From CBDAQV01 sp965199335 (GTDB taxonomy: Bacteria > Pseudomonadota > Alphaproteobacteria > CALMVH01), in the NCBI GenBank assembly GCA_965199335.1, contig CBDAQZ010000002.1, forward strand, positions 62,001 to 126,000: a stretch of DNA of 64,000 bases. The letters run 5' to 3'. This document shows positions 27,366 to 34,876 of the stretch, in pieces. A program made the translations under genes and the position numbers. The stretch's first letter is position 1. Each line of letters opens with the position of its first letter. The notes beneath the pieces were generated by a model. It was given only the letters and a program-made list of their open reading frames with translations. It made no database searches and had not been told where the DNA came from.

Positions 27366-28465
27366 GCAGCCTTCGTCGCCGCGGCAATCACCGCATCTCC
27401 CATTTCGCCCGTGCTTGCCTGCCTGCAGCCGTCCGCCATGATGTCGGCGGTGCGAATGCCATCGTTCAACACGGCTTTGACGGCACGCTCGATCACTGTC
27501 GCTTCGTCGGGCCGATCGAAAGAATAGCGCAGCGCCATCGCCAGGCTGAGTATGGTCGCCAGCGGGTTGGCGATGCCTTTGCCGGCGATATCGGGGGCGG
27601 AGCCGTGGATCGGCTCGTACATCGCGGCGCGGCGACCATTGGCGCCGACGGGGCCGAGCGAGGCGGACGGCAGCATGCCCAGTGAGCCCGTCAGCATCGC
27701 CGCCTCGTCCGATAGCATGTCGCCGAACAGATTGTCGGTCACGATCACGTCGAATTGCTTGGGCGTGCGGCACAGCTGCATCGCGCAATTGTCGGCGTAC
27801 ATGTGGGATAGAGTCACATCGGCATATTCGGCCTTGTGCAGCGCCGTCACGTCTTCGCGCCATAGCTTGCCCGATTCCATGACATTGGCTTTCTCGACCG
27901 AACATACCCGGCCCGAGCGCTGCCGCGCCAGTTCGAACGCGACGCGGGCGACGCGCTGGATTTCCGGCGTAGTGTAGACCTGCGTGTTGACGCCGCGGCG
28001 CATGCCGTTGCCCAGATCCTCGATGCCGCGCGGTTCACCGAAATAGACGCCACCGGTCAGCTCGCGCACGATCATGATGTCCAGGCCACGCACCAGTTCC
28101 GGCTTAAGGCTGGAGGCATCGACCAGCGCATCCAGAACCAAGGCAGGGCGCAGATTGGCGAACAGCTCCAACTGCTTGCGTATTTTCAGCAGGCCGGCTT
28201 CGGGCCGAATGTCATAGGCGACATTATCCCATTTGGGGCCGCCAACTGCTCCCAGAAGAACGGCATCGGCCTTGCGCGCCTTGTCCAGTGTCTCGTCGCT
28301 GAGCGGCACGCCATGGGCATCGATCGAGCAGCCGCCGATCAAGCCATCCTCGATATGAAAGGTCAGTCCGCGATCTTGCGATAGCCAGTCGATGACGCGG
28401 CGCGTTTCGCGCATCACTTCGGGACCGATGCCGTCGCCCGGCAGGATAAGGAGGGAAAAAGTCAT
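27362..28465 (-). CDS. leuB: 3-isopropylmalate dehydrogenase
   Basis: LeuB oxidises and decarboxylates 3-isopropylmalate with NAD+ in leucine synthesis. The 367-residue product begins MTFSLLILPGDGIGPEVM. The substrate loop is ELTGGVYFGEPRG, the metal-binding Asp region is VTDNLFGDMLSDEAAML, and the NAD site is EPIHGSAPDIAGKGIANP. It is the last gene of a leucine block (leuC, ORFan, leuD, leuB) that continues from the rplS-trmD-rimM-rpsP-ffh ribosomal block on the same strand. Confidence 0.98.
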   Translation of the reverse strand: MTFSLLILPGDGIGPEVMRETRRVIDWLSQDRGLTFHIEDGLIGGCSIDAHGVPLSDETLDKARKADAVLLGAVGGPKWDNVAYDIRPEAGLLKIRKQLELFANLRPALVLDALVDASSLKPELVRGLDIMIVRELTGGVYFGEPRGIEDLGNGMRRGVNTQVYTTPEIQRVARVAFELARQRSGRVCSVEKANVMESGKLWREDVTALHKAEYADVTLSHMYADNCAMQLCRTPKQFDVIVTDNLFGDMLSDEAAMLTGSLGMLPSASLGPVGANGRRAAMYEPIHGSAPDIAGKGIANPLATILSLAMALRYSFDRPDEATVIERAVKAVLNDGIRTADIMADGCRQASTGEMGDAVIAAATKAA

Positions 28466-28509
28466 TCGGTTACCTTGTCATTCCCTGGAATGTCCGGGAA
28501 TTTATCCGT

Positions 28510-29115
28510 TCAGGCCCATAACCAGGGTTGGTCCTGCTTCTGCCGTGCCTCGAAAGCATCGATGTCGGCAGTGTGCTGCAGGGTCAGGCCGATATCGTCC
28601 AGCCCATTCAGCAGGCAGTGACGGCGAAACTCTTCCACCTCGAACGGGATCAGCGATTGGTCGGGGCGGGTGATGGTCTGCGCTTCCAGGTCGATGCTGA
28701 TCGTGCCACCGGATTCGGCATCCGCCAGCAGCAGATCGATGACGGCCTGGTCCAGGCGGATCGGCAGCATGCCGTTCTTGAAGCTGTTGTTGAAGAAAAT
28801 GTCCCCGAAGCTCGGCGCGATGATGCAGCGCAGTCCGAAATCGGCCAGTGCCCAGGGAGCGTGTTCACGGCTGGAGCCACAGCCGAAATTGTCGCCGGTG
28901 ATCAGGATGACGGCGTGGCGGTAGGGCTCACGGTTCAGCACGAACTCGGGCAGTTCCGCGCCGCTCGCGTCGTATCGCAATTCGTCGAACAGATGGACGC
29001 CGAGGCCGCTACGCTTGATGGTTTTCAGGAACTGCTTGGGAATGATCTTGTCTGTGTCGACATTGATCATCGGCAGAGGCGCGGCGATGCCGGTCAGGAT
29101 CGTGAATGGCTGCAT
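28510..29115 (-). CDS. leuD: 3-isopropylmalate dehydratase small subunit
   Basis: This 201-residue small subunit of isopropylmalate isomerase works with LeuC to convert 2- to 3-isopropylmalate. The family signatures are IPKQFLKTIKRSGLG near residue 27 and NFGCGSSREHAPWALADFG near residue 75. The C-terminus is typical. It is separated from leuC by a small unrecognised ORF (29134-29529). Confidence 0.97.
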   Translation of the reverse strand: MQPFTILTGIAAPLPMINVDTDKIIPKQFLKTIKRSGLGVHLFDELRYDASGAELPEFVLNREPYRHAVILITGDNFGCGSSREHAPWALADFGLRCIIAPSFGDIFFNNSFKNGMLPIRLDQAVIDLLLADAESGGTISIDLEAQTITRPDQSLIPFEVEEFRRHCLLNGLDDIGLTLQHTADIDAFEARQKQDQPWLWA

Positions 29116-29133
29116 CGCCTATTGAGTGGCAAA

Positions 29134-29529
29134 TTACGGCCCCGAAATCAATCCTCGGGTAGTGTTTGCAGGAATTCGCGGGCCTGAATGAGGGGCAATG
29201 TAACCGATGAACTTCGGCAGTTCGGGATGCGCAAGCCGTAATTGCTCCATCGTGCTGTCCATGACGCGGGTGAAGGCCGTCGCGGTCTTGTAGCCACCGC
29301 TCATGTCATGAAGGATTTCCAGCTGTTGCCTGGGAGGTAACGAGGGAAGCCTTTCGAAAAAAATTGTCGAGGACATGATCGCCTGCGTACTGGCCTCTTC
29401 TATGGTGTCCGCATCGTAGCCTTGGGTCCGATAGTGCAGCAGCTGCTTATCGTATTCGACAGCGTGCCTGGCCAGAATTCGGGTCTGCTCGTAATTTTGA
29501 TCGACTGAATTCAAACCTGGCATAACCAA
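29134..29529 (-). CDS. Small uncharacterised protein inserted between leuC and leuD
   Basis: This 131-residue protein is one I do not recognise. It is soluble and helical in the middle (LARHAVEYDKQLLHYRTQ, LPSLPPRQQLEILHDMS) and has a Pro/Gly-rich tail (APHSGPRIPANTTRG). The start is ATG 29529 or, two codons later, ATG 29523 (MPGLNSVDQNYEQTR). The 70 bases between it and leuC are AT-rich, so it may have its own promoter. It interrupts an otherwise standard leuC-leuD pair and has lower GC content than the leucine genes, which suggests a later insertion. Confidence 0.6.
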   Translation of the reverse strand: MVMPGLNSVDQNYEQTRILARHAVEYDKQLLHYRTQGYDADTIEEASTQAIMSSTIFFERLPSLPPRQQLEILHDMSGGYKTATAFTRVMDSTMEQLRLAHPELPKFIGYIAPHSGPRIPANTTRGLISGP

Positions 29530-29599
29530 TATCCTATCGTCCTAATGTCCAAGAATAACATAGAGATATTTAACAAAGCTGTGAAATTAAACCTAATTA

Positions 29600-31021
29600 T
29601 CAATTAGCATTTTTCAGCATTCGCACGTCGGTCAGATGCCCGGTTACCGCCGCTGCCGCTGCCATTGCCGGGGACAGCAGATGGGTGCGGCCGCCGCGGC
29701 CCTGGCGGCCCTCGAAATTGCGGTTGCTGGTCGAGGCGCAGCGTTCGCCCGGCTGCAGCTGGTCCTCGTTCATGCCAAGGCACATCGAGCATCCCGGTTC
29801 GCGCCAGTCGAAACCCGCCTCGCGGAAGATCCTGTCCAGTCCCTCATGCTCGGCCTGATGCTTCACCAATCCAGAACCAGGTACGATCATCGCATAGACG
29901 CCATCGGCGACATGGCGGCCCTCGGCGATCTTGGCCACTTCGCGCAGATCCTCGATGCGCGCATTGGTGCACGAGCCGATGAACACCTTGTCGACGCGGA
30001 TCTCGTTCAGGGGCGTGCCCGGCGTCAGGCCCATATATTCCAGCGAACGCTCGACCGCGCGGCGCTTGTCCTCGTCGGCGAAGCTTTCGGGGGCGGGCAC
30101 GGCGCCGCTGATCGGCAGCACATCCTCCGGGCTGGTGCCCCAGGTCACCAGAGGCACGATCTCGGCGGCGTCGATCACCACCGTTCGGTCATAGGCCGCG
30201 CCTTCGTCGGAGGGAAGAGTGGACCAATAGGCGACGGCCTTGTCCCAATTTTCGCCCTTGGGAGCGAACGGACGGCCCTTCATGTATTTGAACGTGGTTT
30301 CATCCGGGGCGACCAGGCCGGCACGGGCGCCGCCCTCTATACTCATGTTGCAGATCGTCATCCGGCCTTCCATCGACAGCGCCCTGATCGCCTCGCCGGC
30401 ATATTCGATCACGTAGCCGGTACCGCCGGCGGTGCCGATCTTGCCGATGATGGTCAGGATGATGTCCTTGGCGGTGACCCCGACCGGGAGGTCGCCATCG
30501 ACGCGCACCAGCATGGTCTTGGCAGGCTTCTGCAACAAGGTCTGGGTCGCCAGCACATGCTCGACCTCGGAGGTGCCGATCCCGAACGCCAGCGCGCCGA
30601 AAGCGCCATGCGTCGCCGTGTGGCTGTCGCCGCATACGATGGTGGTCCCCGGCTGGGTAAAGCCCTGTTCCGGACCTATGATGTGCACGATGCCCTGGCG
30701 GATGTCCTTCAGGTTCCAGATCTCGATCCCGAACTCGGCGGCGTTGCTTTCCAGCGTTTCGACCTGGATGCGGCTTTCCGGGTTGGCGATCGGCTTGGAC
30801 CGGTCGCCCGTCGACACGTTATGATCCTCCGTCGCGATCGCCGCCTTCGGCCGGCGCGGCTGGCGCCCCGCAATGCGCAGACCTTCGAAGGCCTGCGGGC
30901 TGGTCACCTCGTGGATCAGGTGGCGGTCGACATACAGCAGGCATGTTCCGTCCTCCTCACGCCGAACGACGTGGGCATCCCAGATTTTCTCGAACAGCGT
31001 GCGAGGTTTCGCCTGATTCAT
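29600..31021 (-). CDS. leuC: 3-isopropylmalate dehydratase large subunit
   Basis: LeuC is the [4Fe-4S]-containing aconitase-family subunit of isopropylmalate isomerase. Cluster and active-site motifs are visible: VCGDSHTATHGAFGALAFGIGTSEVEHVLATQ, IGSCTNARIEDLR and CSMCLGMNEDQL. I start it at ATG 31021 (MNQAKPRTLFEKIWDAHVV) because the upstream codons MKLSDP are not part of the fold. The length of 473 residues is normal. It follows rplS by 59 bases, joining the leucine block to the ribosomal block. Confidence 0.97.
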   Translation of the reverse strand: MNQAKPRTLFEKIWDAHVVRREEDGTCLLYVDRHLIHEVTSPQAFEGLRIAGRQPRRPKAAIATEDHNVSTGDRSKPIANPESRIQVETLESNAAEFGIEIWNLKDIRQGIVHIIGPEQGFTQPGTTIVCGDSHTATHGAFGALAFGIGTSEVEHVLATQTLLQKPAKTMLVRVDGDLPVGVTAKDIILTIIGKIGTAGGTGYVIEYAGEAIRALSMEGRMTICNMSIEGGARAGLVAPDETTFKYMKGRPFAPKGENWDKAVAYWSTLPSDEGAAYDRTVVIDAAEIVPLVTWGTSPEDVLPISGAVPAPESFADEDKRRAVERSLEYMGLTPGTPLNEIRVDKVFIGSCTNARIEDLREVAKIAEGRHVADGVYAMIVPGSGLVKHQAEHEGLDRIFREAGFDWREPGCSMCLGMNEDQLQPGERCASTSNRNFEGRQGRGGRTHLLSPAMAAAAAVTGHLTDVRMLKNAN

Positions 31022-31079
31022 AGGATCACTAAGTTTCAAACGTCATTCCGACGCAGAACACCGGAATGACAGGACAGGC

Positions 31080-31469
31080 TTATTCCTCGCCCTTGTCGCC
31101 CAGGCTGTGGCCAGTGGTGCGCTCGGTGATACGGGCCGACTTGCCGCGCAGGCCGCGCAGGTAATACAGCTTGGCGCGGCGCACTTCACCGCGGCGAATC
31201 ACCTCGACCGAGGCGACGCGGGGGCTGTACAGCGGGAATACGCGCTCGACGCCTTCGTTGTAGCTGATCTTGCGCACGGTGAAGGACGAGTTGATACCCG
31301 CGTTCTTGCGCGCGATGCATACGCCTTCGAAAGCCTGGATACGCTCACGCGTTCCTTCGACGACCTTCACGTTCACCTTCAGCGTATCGCCGGGGGAGAA
31401 CTGCGGGATTTTCGACGTTTCCGTCATCTTGGCGACTTGGTCGCGCTCGATTTTCTGCAATAGATTCAT
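31080..31469 (-). CDS. rplS: 50S ribosomal protein L19
   Basis: Ribosomal protein L19 sits at the 30S-50S interface. The start at ATG 31469 gives MNLLQKIERDQVAKMTETSK, which matches family N-termini; the longer ORF upstream is not conserved-looking. The body contains GDTLKVNVKVVEGTRERIQAFEGV and RRGEVRRAKLYYLRGLRGKSARI, the standard signature, with a short acidic tail. It is 129 residues. Confidence 0.97.
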   Translation of the reverse strand: MNLLQKIERDQVAKMTETSKIPQFSPGDTLKVNVKVVEGTRERIQAFEGVCIARKNAGINSSFTVRKISYNEGVERVFPLYSPRVASVEVIRRGEVRRAKLYYLRGLRGKSARITERTTGHSLGDKGEE

Positions 31470-31497
31470 GACTCGATTTCCTCGAAAATTGGACTGA

Positions 31498-32238
31498 TTA
31501 GCCGGAAGGTGCGCTTTTATACGCGACTTTTCCGGAATGCTCAACATGCCGTTGCCAGAGATCTGGACGGCGTGCCTCGGTTACGCGCCTGGCCTGCTCG
31601 TGCCGCCAGGTGCGAATTTTCTCGTGATGCCCCGACAGCAGCATGTCGGGAACGCGGCGCTCCACGCCTTGCGCATCCACCCATGTGGCGGGCCTGGTAT
31701 AATGGGGGTATTCCAGCAATCCGCCGACGAAGCTTTCCTCGTCGCTGGTCGCGCTGTTGCCCAGAACGCCCGGCAGGAGCCGTATGCAGGCGTCCAGCAC
31801 CGTCATCGCGGCTGGCTCCCCGCCTGACAGCACATAGTCGCCGACGCTGACCTCCAGTGCCTGGTGCGCCTCGATCACGCGCTGGTCGATGCCCTCGTAC
31901 CGGCCGCACAGGATGGTGACACCGGGCCCGGAAGACAGTTTCGCCGCCAGCGCCTGGTCGAATACCCGGCCACGCGGCGACATGACCAGCAGCGGGGAAG
32001 AATTCTGGACCGAGCGTATGGCGGCATCGACGATATCGGGCCGCATCACCATGCCCGCGCCGCCGCCGAAAGGCGTGTCGTCGACCGTGCCGTGCCGGTC
32101 GGTGGCAAAGGCGCGGATATCGATGGCGTTTAGCGACCAGATGTCCTGCTCTAGCGCCTTTCCGGCCAGGCTTTGCCCTAGAAACCCCGGAAACATTTCC
32201 GGAAACAGGGTCAATATGGTGGCATTCCAGGCGGCCAT
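31498..32238 (-). CDS. trmD: tRNA (guanine-N1)-methyltransferase TrmD
   Basis: TrmD methylates G37 of tRNAs using S-adenosylmethionine and keeps the reading frame. The 246-residue product has the SPOUT trefoil knot motifs: GGGAGMVMRPDIVDAA near residue 60, ILCGRYEGIDQRV near residue 110 and VGDYVLSGGEPAAMTVLDA near residue 130. ATG 32238 overlaps the rimM stop by one base (TGATG), fixing the start. Given the many frameshifts elsewhere in the window, I note that this gene is intact. Confidence 0.98.
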   Translation of the reverse strand: MAAWNATILTLFPEMFPGFLGQSLAGKALEQDIWSLNAIDIRAFATDRHGTVDDTPFGGGAGMVMRPDIVDAAIRSVQNSSPLLVMSPRGRVFDQALAAKLSSGPGVTILCGRYEGIDQRVIEAHQALEVSVGDYVLSGGEPAAMTVLDACIRLLPGVLGNSATSDEESFVGGLLEYPHYTRPATWVDAQGVERRVPDMLLSGHHEKIRTWRHEQARRVTEARRPDLWQRHVEHSGKVAYKSAPSG

Positions 32239-32738
32239 CACTGCGTTTCCTCGAACGCGGCGATGGTCAACAGACGGGCTGCCATGTCGACATGCGGCAC
32301 GAAATCGTCGGTGAAGGGAACCATGAAGGCAGCCTTACCCTTGCCAATCTCGACGATGTCGCTGGCGCCGAAATTGTGTATCGCCACGACCGTGCCCAGC
32401 TTGCGACCATCGCTGGACTGCGCCTCCATCCCGACCAGGTCGACATGGTAGAATTCGCCCTCATCGGGTTCGGGCAGGGCCTCGCGGTCGACGTACAGCC
32501 GCTTGCCTTTCAGCGCCTCGGCCGTGGTGCGGTCGTTCAGTCCCTCCAGACGGCCAAGTAACTGGCCGCCCGCCTGCGATGTCACCTGCAATGCGACCGG
32601 CGCTCCGCTCTCGTCATGGACCGGGTACGATCCAAGCGCGTCGCGGGGTTCGGTGAAGCTGTGCAGCTTCACCATCCCGCGAACGCCATGGACGCCCGTG
32701 ATCATGCCGACGCAGATCTTTTCGCCGTTCGCAGCCAT
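32238..32738 (-). CDS. rimM: Ribosome maturation factor RimM
   Basis: RimM assists maturation of the 30S head. The 166-residue product has the N-terminal barrel (CVGMITGVHGVRGMVKLHSF), the linker LKGKRLYVDREALPE and the PRC-barrel domain (YHVDLVGMEAQSSDGRKLGTV, KAAFMVPFTDDFVPHVD). It lies six bases after rpsP and overlaps trmD by one base. Confidence 0.97.
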   Translation of the reverse strand: MAANGEKICVGMITGVHGVRGMVKLHSFTEPRDALGSYPVHDESGAPVALQVTSQAGGQLLGRLEGLNDRTTAEALKGKRLYVDREALPEPDEGEFYHVDLVGMEAQSSDGRKLGTVVAIHNFGASDIVEIGKGKAAFMVPFTDDFVPHVDMAARLLTIAAFEETQ

Positions 32739-32744
32739 AGGGCC

Positions 32745-33266
32745 TTAGGCGGTTGCGTCTTTGGCCGGCGCTTCCTCCGCCGGTGCTTCTTCAGCGGCAG
32801 CCTCTTCGACTGGGGCTTCGACAGCCGGTTCTTCAGCGGCAGCAGGTGCCTCTTCGGCAACAGGCTCGGCGACAGGTTCCGGCTCCGGCGGCTTGGCTGC
32901 GGCGGCGGCTTTTGCAGCTTCAGCGGCTTCGGCAGCCGATGCGGCTTCCTTCAAGCGCTCCTGCGCCTTTGCCTTGGGGGCCGACTTGTTCGGGCGAACG
33001 CTCTGCTTCGGCATTTCGGCCAGGCCGGCATTGCCCAGGAACAGGGCGACGCGGTCGGTCGGCTGCGCACCTAGGCCTAGCCAATGCTTGATACGGTCTT
33101 CGTTCAGGCGGATGCGGGCGGCGTCTTCGCGCTTCAGCATCGGGTTGTAGGTGCCGACCTTCTCGATGAAGCGGCCATCGCGCGGGCTCCGCGAGTCGGC
33201 GACGACGATCGAGTAGAACGGGCGCTTCTTGGCTCCGCCGCGGGCAAGACGAATTTTAAGTGACAT
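32745..33266 (-). CDS. rpsP: 30S ribosomal protein S16 with long Ala/Glu-rich tail
   Basis: The first 80 or so residues are a normal S16 (MSLKIRLARGGAKKRPFYSI, DSRSPRDGRFIEKVGTYNP, KHWLGLGAQPTDRVALFL). The remaining 90 or so residues form an extension with Lys/Ala repeats followed by an Ala/Glu/Pro-rich acidic tail (EEAAAEEAPAEEAPAKDATA). Alphaproteobacterial S16 proteins often carry tails, but this one doubles the protein. It is probably disordered and surface-exposed. It is the second gene in the ffh-rpsP-rimM-trmD-rplS block. Confidence 0.95.
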   Translation of the reverse strand: MSLKIRLARGGAKKRPFYSIVVADSRSPRDGRFIEKVGTYNPMLKREDAARIRLNEDRIKHWLGLGAQPTDRVALFLGNAGLAEMPKQSVRPNKSAPKAKAQERLKEAASAAEAAEAAKAAAAAKPPEPEPVAEPVAEEAPAAAEEPAVEAPVEEAAAEEAPAEEAPAKDATA

Positions 33267-33302
33267 GGAATCTCCTGGTTCTGGATAGGGTTTGGTTGAG
33301 TG

Positions 33303-34670
33303 TTATCTGCGATCCGCAAGTCCGGTGGGCATCAGCGCCTTGATCCCATGGCGCATCAGCCCGGCCTTGCCGAGTTTCTTCATTTTCTTCATCATTTCCT
33401 GTATTTGCAGGAACTGCTTAAGAAGACGGTTTACTTCCTGAACGCTCGTTCCCGAGCCGGCGGCGATGCGCTTGCGGCGGGAGGCGTTCAATACCTTGAC
33501 GTCGCGGCGCTCGGCCTTCGTCATCGACGAGATGATTGCCTGCTGGCGCTTGAACACCGAGTCATCGACGTTGGCGTCCTTCATCGCGTTCTTGAGCTGC
33601 CCCATGCCCGGCATCATGTTCATGATGCCCGCCATGCCGCCCATCTTGTTCATCTGGGTCAGCTGGGCCGAATAATCGTCCAGATCGAAGCTGCCCTTGG
33701 CCATCTTGGCCGCCAGCTTGCCGGCTTCCTCCTGGTCGATCGTTTCCGCCGCGCGTTCGACCAGGCTGACGACGTCGCCCATGTCCAGGATACGCCCGGC
33801 GATACGCTCCGGGTGAAACGGTTCCAGCGCCTCGACCTTCTCGCCGACGCCTATCAGCTTGATCGGCTTGCCGGTGACGGCCCGCATCGACAGGGCCGCG
33901 CCGCCGCGCGCATCGCCATCGACGCGGGTCAGCACGATGCCGGTGATCCCGACCTGTTCGTTGAACTTGGCGGCGACGGTAACGGCGTCCTGGCCGGTCA
34001 TGGAATCCGCCACCAGCAGCGTTTCGTGCGGCTGGACGGCATCGCGCACCGCCGCGACCTCGCGCATCAGCTCCTCGTCGATCGCCAGGCGGCCGGCGGT
34101 ATCGAACATGACGACGTCGAACCCGCCGCTGCGCGCCTCGGCAAGCGCCCGGCGCGCGATGTCAACGGGGCGTTGGCCCGAAATAATCGGCAGGGTTGCA
34201 ACCCCTATTTGCTCACCCAGAATCCGCAGCTGGTCCTGCGCGGCGGGGCGGCTGACGTCCAGCGAGGCCATCAACACGCGCTTGCGTTCCCGCTCCTTAA
34301 GCCGCAGCGCGATCTTGGCGGTCGTGGTTGTCTTGCCCGAGCCCTGCAATCCGACCATCATGATCCCGACAGGCAGGGCGGCTTCCAGGCTGATGCTTTC
34401 GCTTTCCTCGCCCAGCATCTCGATCAGCGTGTCGTGAACGATCTTCACGACCATGTCGCCTGGAGTTATCGACCTGATGACCTCCTGGCCGATGGCGCGC
34501 TCCTGCACCTTGGCAATGAAATCCTTGGCAACCGACAGCGATACGTCTGCCTCCAGCAACGCGACGCGGATTTCGCGCATTGCGGTAGTGACGTCGGCCT
34601 CGCTGAGCGCCCCGCGCTTGCGCAGGGTGCTGAAAATCCCGGTTAATCGATCGGTCAGACTATCGAACAT
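33303..34670 (-). CDS. ffh: Signal recognition particle protein Ffh
   Basis: Ffh binds 4.5S RNA and signal sequences and delivers ribosomes to FtsY. The 455-residue product has the N domain (SLTDRLTGIFSTLRKRGALS), G domain with P-loop GLQGSGKTTTTAKIAL near residue 107, DTAGRLAIDEELM and TRVDGDARGGAALS, then the Met-rich M domain (MGGMAGIMNMMPGMGQLKN; RMAGSGT-type RIAAGSGTSVQEV). The mRNA leader carries a terminator-like hairpin close to the ATG (34691-34725). The receptor gene ftsY is 3 kb away on the other strand. Confidence 0.98.
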   Translation of the reverse strand: MFDSLTDRLTGIFSTLRKRGALSEADVTTAMREIRVALLEADVSLSVAKDFIAKVQERAIGQEVIRSITPGDMVVKIVHDTLIEMLGEESESISLEAALPVGIMMVGLQGSGKTTTTAKIALRLKERERKRVLMASLDVSRPAAQDQLRILGEQIGVATLPIISGQRPVDIARRALAEARSGGFDVVMFDTAGRLAIDEELMREVAAVRDAVQPHETLLVADSMTGQDAVTVAAKFNEQVGITGIVLTRVDGDARGGAALSMRAVTGKPIKLIGVGEKVEALEPFHPERIAGRILDMGDVVSLVERAAETIDQEEAGKLAAKMAKGSFDLDDYSAQLTQMNKMGGMAGIMNMMPGMGQLKNAMKDANVDDSVFKRQQAIISSMTKAERRDVKVLNASRRKRIAAGSGTSVQEVNRLLKQFLQIQEMMKKMKKLGKAGLMRHGIKALMPTGLADRR

Positions 34671-34690
34671 GCAACCTTACGTAGCCAAGC

Positions 34691-34725
34691 AAAAAGAGCC
34701 AGTGGGCGAAACTCGCCGACTGGCT
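34691..34725 (-). terminator. Terminator-like hairpin in the ffh leader
   Basis: On the minus strand AGCCAGT (34725-34719) and GGCG pair with CGCC and ACTGGCT (34703-34697). The stem is eleven base pairs with one mismatch and a five-base loop, then C and TTTTT (34695-34691). The run of T ends 21 bases before the ffh ATG. It looks like an intrinsic terminator, which in this place would act as an attenuator for ffh. Confidence 0.55.
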
Positions 34726-34726
34726 G

Positions 34727-34770
34727 GCGGTCTTGCAGGAAGAGCCGCGCTAAACCGTCTTTTTTGACGG
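34727..34770. other. Two further hairpins upstream of ffh
   Basis: Read on the plus strand, GCGGTCTT (34727-34734) pairs with AAGAGCCGC (34740-34748) with one bulged G, and CCGTC (34755-34759) pairs with GACGG (34766-34770) around six T residues. They lie directly next to the terminator-like hairpin and within the shared gap of the divergent ffh and pentapeptide genes. I do not recognise a named RNA family. Confidence 0.4.
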
Positions 34771-34876
34771 AAACAGATTATTAGCGTTAGCGCCGCAGCC
34801 CGTCAAGCAGGATAAAACTTAAGCAGATCTGCACTAAATCGGTTTATAAGGAGTCGGACTACAAGCAAGAGTTTCC

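Noticed and set aside
29636..31069. 477-codon plus-strand ORF opposite leuC
   Set aside because: LeuC is unmistakable on the other strand; long antisense ORFs are expected in GC-rich codon-biased genes.
33300..34646. 448-codon plus-strand ORF opposite ffh
   Set aside because: Antisense shadow of Ffh; His/Arg/Gly-rich and without domain features.
34671..34876. 4.5S (SRP) RNA gene upstream of ffh
   Set aside because: The hairpins there lack the conserved SRP RNA tetraloop and symmetric-loop sequences; I see no such motif on either strand.
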